This document shows positions 60,331 to 64,000 of a DNA stretch of 64,000 bases, piece by piece. This DNA is from Enoplosus armatus (taxonomy: Eukaryota > Chordata > Actinopteri > Centrarchiformes > Enoplosidae): NCBI RefSeq assembly GCF_043641665.1, contig NC_092183.1, positions 15,958,501 through 16,022,500 of the forward strand. Direction: 5' to 3'. Position 1 is the first letter of the stretch. Each line of letters starts with the position of its first letter. The notes under the pieces were generated by a model. It was not told the origin of the DNA. It did not search any database and saw only the letters and a list, made by a program, of their open reading frames with translations. The position numbers and the translations under genes were made by a program.

Positions 60331-60404
60331 AGGAACAGCAATGTTGAAGAGAGTGGGGGAGGGACTGAAAGCGCATTCGTGAGCCTGGATTGTGTTGAAA
60401 TAAG
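60331..60404 (+). other. Candidate 74-nt internal exon
   Basis: CGTCCATTTTATTTCAG|AGG precedes and GAAATAAG|GTAAGGATGG follows, both near consensus. Only frame 1 is open and encodes RNSNVEESGGGTESAFVSLD then CVEI, entering in phase 0 and leaving with two bases. The other two frames contain stops. The segment is purine-rich and unlike a known repeat. No family recognised. Confidence 0.2.
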
Positions 60405-61725
60405 GTAAGGATGGTCGTTATTTAAGAGGCCTTACCTCGAATGTACAAGGGCATAGGTTAGTCATCCCAAGAGGGCTGGGTCAGCTGCAAGTCCATGCTA
60501 TTTCCCCTTAATCCACTTTAAAGATTAATGTCAAATCATGCCACTATGTGCATGCTATGAACTCCCATAGTGACTTAGCCAGAGGCAGCGTGTCTCTGCG
60601 TGAAAGTGTGTGTGCTCTGTACAGCCTGCATGCATGTGTGTGCCTTTGCATTTACTGTATACCTGCAGAAATCCCACACTCTGACTGAAACCCCAGGACA
60701 CATTCTGGCCCTAAAACAGGCAGAAGAAATGAACAGAAGTTGCACAGTTAGATGATCAGTCCTTCCTTTCAGAAGAACAGGTGAAGCCATCCAGACCGAA
60801 CTGAGAAAGAGCAACACCTGATGAAGAAGCACTCTCTTTTGTCACTGCCCATGGACATAGAAAAATCTTTCAGCCCAAATAAGATTTTCACTATTCTCTC
60901 TCACATTCCTCAAAACACTGTAATTGTGCAAATCAGCTCCTGTCAGCGGCAGTGATGCAAGACGCCTTAAACTCGAGAGTGCTGCTGCCAAAATGAACTG
61001 TCCTCATTGATTAACATTATCCATTACCTCTCCACTCCTTTGTGGAACGTTATTGCAAATCTAGACAGGGAGAGAGATGCTGTTTACCTAGGCAGTCTAG
61101 CCTGCTATTCATCACATACTGTAGCGGATTGGTTGATAACTGCAAATAGCATTTACTTACAAAATAAAAAACTTGGAGTCATCTTACGTTCAGATATCTA
61201 TTACATGGAGCCACATTTTGTTTGTAATGACTGTAAATCAAGCTAGTGTCGCCATGTACTGCACACAGCCTGCTATGTTATTATGCACAGTCATGTACAT
61301 GGTTGATTAAAGGTTTGTTTACAGATATGACTGAGCCTGGGTTTCACTGAATGCTAATTGTCAGGCTTAAATGAGAATGTGGATTATTATTTAAGACAAC
61401 AGCTTCGTGTACACAGTATGTTTGCGCTGCTCTTTTTCACATGAAGGATCTCACATGGCTATTGACAGAGCACTCTGGGTAAAAACTGCGTTGCTCATGA
61501 GCCAGGGAAAGTCAATAGCAAGAAATTAAAGACAGTCAACAAAAATAACAAACACTGGATGGCCAGGATGGATGAGAACATGAAGCAGGACGGATTTCAG
61601 GATTGTGCTGCCAGCTTTATATGACAAGTAATAACATCAATATTTATCGTAGGGTCTGATGACATTGTTTGTGGTGGCCACCAGGCGCCGGGATGATTCC
61701 CAATCCTTCATTCCTTTTTTAACAG

Positions 61726-61810
61726 ATTGCGCTGGCAATAAGAGTGCAGACACGTGGCAGCAGGCCAGGTGATGACTCTGCGTTGATGGATGTGGCAGCC
61801 ATGACGAGGG
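61726..61810 (+). other. Candidate 85-nt internal exon
   Basis: CATTCCTTTTTTAACAG|ATT precedes and ACGAGGG|GTAACCAG follows. Only one frame is open, 28 codons beginning IALAIRVQTRGSRPGDDSAL, entering in phase 0 and leaving with one base. The sequence is GC-richer than its flanks. An earlier GTGATG at 61769 is a weaker alternative donor. No family recognised. Confidence 0.18.
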
Positions 61811-62905
61811 GTAACCAGATTGCCACGGCTGTCCACATCATAGCCAACAATGTCAGAACCCCGCCCCCCCCCCCCTCGACTTGTCAGGAGAACAGCTTTT
61901 TACTAGCTGACAACACTGAAAAAAGATTCACTTTGTACTGTGACATGATCTACCGCTGGCACTGAGTGTGCCACTGATATTACAAGTATCACACACAATA
62001 TGTATATAACTAAATAATATGATTTCACATCATGTCAAGGCAAATTTAGCAGGGAACTCTGCCTTCACTGTATTGCAACTCTTTACATGCAATACTAAAG
62101 GTTATAGTGAATGCTTAAATAAAGAATATAGAAAGTTTTTATTCATCCAGCAATGAGCATAGTTTAATAAGTTAAAAAGCAAAGCATCAGAGACATACTT
62201 CACTCTGTTCTCAAAATACTCAAAACAGCATTTTTGAATGTATTCCCAAGGTGGACTTCAAAGAAATGAGGAAACTCAACAGATTTCATTTAGTGAACAA
62301 CTATTGTAAGTTGCTCCTCGATGAATCATATATTTTCCAGTTCATTCATAACAGAGAGCATTCAACTCCTCTTTCTGCAATAAATTTCTGTCTACATTCA
62401 GAAAATGTTTCCAGGCCACTGGAAGTGAAAAATATTAAAAGGATTCATACAAAAAGTTTATATAAATAGTCTGTGGCTCATTATTAGAGAATTAGTGGAA
62501 GGAAACTTTCTGTTTTCATTACATCGCCCGTTAGTCCCAGTTGCTTTCAAACATCGGAAGTAAATTCGTGTTGTTTGATTATTTTCAAATGACTGTTTTT
62601 TCAAATGTCTTCTGTTGTTCTGTGTTGCTATAGCCTAAGAGCCTAAGTAAATAATGTTTTACTATGAAACTGCATCATGTAAAGAAAACTATTACCACAA
62701 CAATCTGGAACATGGAGACCATGTCAGGTGGCCTTGTGAAATTGATTTCTCCTGATAATCATGTGAAGTAAAGGCAAAATCCTTACGATCAATCTGAAAT
62801 GGCCTTGCTGTTGAGGATGCTAATGAAGATTAATCACATAACTCTGCATAAAGCGGTGAATTGTCGTAATTACGCTTTGGCTTTCAAACAAACATGTATA
62901 ATATA

Positions 62906-63113
62906 ACATGTTAATTAGTGAGCTTTAGAGCTGCTGGTACGTGGATTTTGTTGTCTTTGGACAGGCTAGCTGTTTCCCCCTGTTTCCTGTGCTTATGCTA
63001 AGCTAACCTAACCGGCTGCTGGCTCCAGCTACATATTTGTCATGTGCGAGTGGAATCGATCCTCTCATCTAAATCTTGGCATGAAAACAAATAATCATAT
63101 TGACCAAAATGTT
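62906..63113 (+). repeat. Percomorph interspersed repeat family R4
   Basis: TTAATTAGTGAGCTTTAGAG, CTGCTGGTACGTGGATTTTG, TTTGGACAGGCTAGCTGTTT, CCCCCTGTTTCCTGTGCTTA, TGCTAAGCTAACCTAACCGG, CTGCTGGCTCCAGCTACATA and GATCCTCTCATCTAAATCTT follow a very common percomorph dispersed repeat. From memory its consensus reads GGACAGAGCCAGGCTAGC here, so this copy has a small deletion. Class not assigned. Confidence 0.85.
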
Positions 63114-63534
63114 CCAAATGTTTTAAGTAATTGGTACGCTGCTTTGCCCTGCTGCTCTTTCCAAGTGCTTCTCCTTCAGGTCAATTGCAGAACAACTTCA
63201 GGCAGAGATAACACGCTCATGTTGCGTCATGTTACTTGACATCTGTGAACTAATTTATGGAAACAATAGACAGAAGGCATTTGATGACATTAAATGCCAA
63301 ACCAATGTTCACGCTTAGGATCTGATGAGTGACAGAGCTCAAAACCTCAAACAGGCCGTTGCATTAAACTCCCCTTTGAACCCGGAAAATACAAGAGACG
63401 TGTTCGCCATTCCTCACATTTCAAAGCAAGACTCTCTGTGAATGCAAACAGACACCAGGAGGAAACTATATACATACATGCTTTTGAAGACAGTGAGACA
63501 GTGAGATGTGGGAGCAGGACATGACAAATGAGAA
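63114..63534. other. Gene-free sequence
   Basis: No gene or recognised repeat. A splice-acceptor-like CTTCTCCTTCAG at 63169-63180 has no convincing exon after it. Confidence 0.55.
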
Positions 63535-63598
63535 CAGGGGCGATTCTAGCATCAGACCTTTGGGGGGGCGGGGGCTCAGCCCTCAGTGAGAAAGTGAC
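63535..63598 (+). mobile_element. Fragment of hAT-like element end
   Basis: CAGGGGCGATTCTAGCATCA, GACCTTTGGGGGGGCGGGGG and CTCAGCCC follow a fish transposon terminus of the form CAGGGGCGGWTCTAG...GGGGGGCTCAGCCCC. A CAGGGGCGG start suggests the hAT superfamily. Only the first 60 or so bases are present before the next element. Confidence 0.45.
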
Positions 63599-63605
63599 AT
63601 GCATA

Positions 63606-63830
63606 CAGTGCCTTGCAAAAGTGTTTAACTCCCTGCTAAATCACTCATTTGATTGGATAACAACTCATATGGAATATGCTGTTTGCAAAAGTATTCAACC
63701 TCATTCACTGTGGCAAACCTCCGTTCAGTTAGTCAGTTAGGCAACACAAAGTTACCTCCAGGAGCAACCTAATTAGTTGGGTGGTCAATTAGGAAAAAAC
63801 ATATAGCATCCATGAATTTTTTTCCTCTCA
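63606..63830 (+). mobile_element. Tc1-like transposon, left end
   Basis: CAGTGCCTTGCAAAAGTGTT begins right after a TA dinucleotide (63604-63605), the Tc1/mariner target. CAGTGCCTTGCAAAAGTATTC is a familiar fish Tc1-like terminus. A related block, GTTTGCAAAAGTATTCAACC, recurs 70 bp inside (63681), as expected for repeated transposase-binding sites in Tc1-like ends. No transposase frame is visible, and no matching right terminus occurs before the window ends, so this is a solo or truncated end. Confidence 0.6.
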
Positions 63831-63904
63831 GCTAAACAGTTACTGTTCAGCCACTATAACATCTTAACTTTACTATCTGTCAACAGTCTCACCTGGTTCT
63901 TCCT

Positions 63905-63905
<1 letters not shown>

Positions 63906-63942
<37 letters not shown>
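63906..63942 (+). repeat. (TC)n microsatellite
   Basis: About 18 TC units, near the window's right edge. The last 60 bases after it hold nothing recognisable. Confidence 0.95.
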
Positions 63943-63946
<4 letters not shown>

Positions 63947-64000
63947 CTCATCTCTCCCTCTTTGCACAATCACACACTAACATGTTGTAAACAGCTAGAA

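Larger units (their letters stand above)
57561..62905. other. Gene-free sequence with two (CA)n loci
   Basis: No gene recognised. The stretch 58660-58880 is GC-richer, free of repeats and unique-looking. The splice-flanked segments 60331-60404 and 61726-61810 are listed separately. The block 62740-62900 is AT-rich and repeat-free with AATTACGCTTTGG and TGCTAATGAAGATTAATCAC-type sites, texture typical of conserved non-coding DNA; this is inference. Confidence 0.5.

Noticed and set aside
4060..61810. A single multi-exon plus-strand gene built from the splice-flanked segments
   Set aside because: The phases at successive candidate exons do not match, none resembles a known protein, and about ten such segments are plausible by chance in 128 kb of strand.
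1..64000. tRNA, rRNA, snRNA or known miRNA genes
   Set aside because: No cloverleaf with intact A and B boxes, no rRNA signature and no familiar mature miRNA sequence was found by eye; the only B-box-like site belongs to the SINE at 14080-14230.

Overview
This 64 kb window looks like vertebrate nuclear DNA, most likely from a percomorph (perch-like) teleost fish. It is AT-rich, has long (CA)n, (CT)n and (TCTA)n microsatellites, and has no operon-like packing of genes. Several interspersed repeats are ones I recognise from memory as common in percomorph genomes: a tRNA-type SINE tail, L2-type LINE 3' ends, a Tc1-like terminal repeat, and families with phrases such as ATGGATTGCCATGAAATTTGG. The taxon is therefore an inference from repeats, not from a gene.

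I recognise no protein-coding gene, tRNA, rRNA, known miRNA or CRISPR array. The longest open frames (about 100-160 codons) are about the size expected by chance in six frames of 64 kb this AT-rich, and the longest lies in a decayed LINE. The window is best read as intergenic or large-intron DNA. Several short open segments are flanked by plausible splice signals. I list them as low-confidence candidate exons; their phases do not chain into one gene.

Layout. 1-5 kb: unique sequence with copy A of a repeat (1979-2265). 5-11 kb: mostly unique, with a G-rich quadruplex candidate (5653-5691), a possible 11-nt microexon (9549-9559), an AT-rich conserved-element-like block (about 10.0-10.3 kb) and an inverted repeat (10844-10968). 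11.0-16.4 kb: L2-type LINE remains (11035-11820; 15655-16425, interrupted) and a SINE (14080-14230). 17.8-18.2 kb: a homeodomain-site-rich unique block. 19.8-22.4 kb: repeat-rich, with a 17-bp tandem repeat. 24.9-25.4 kb: the best minus-strand splice-flanked segment. 27.6-27.9 kb: copy B of the 1979 repeat. 30.8-31.4 kb: a CpG-richer patch. 35.6-42.9 kb: unique DNA with one possible repeat, an AT microsatellite and two LINE 3' tails. 43-52 kb: mostly unique. 51.9-52.5 kb: a percomorph repeat with internal subrepeats. 57.0-57.6 kb: a long-armed foldback element between two fragments of another repeat. 62.9-63.9 kb: three repeats side by side, including a Tc1-like end apparently inserted in a hAT-like fragment.

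Nothing here supports a novel multi-gene system. The most useful leads are the foldback element, the internally deleted LINE, the nested transposons at the right end, and the splice-flanked segments that RNA-seq could settle.
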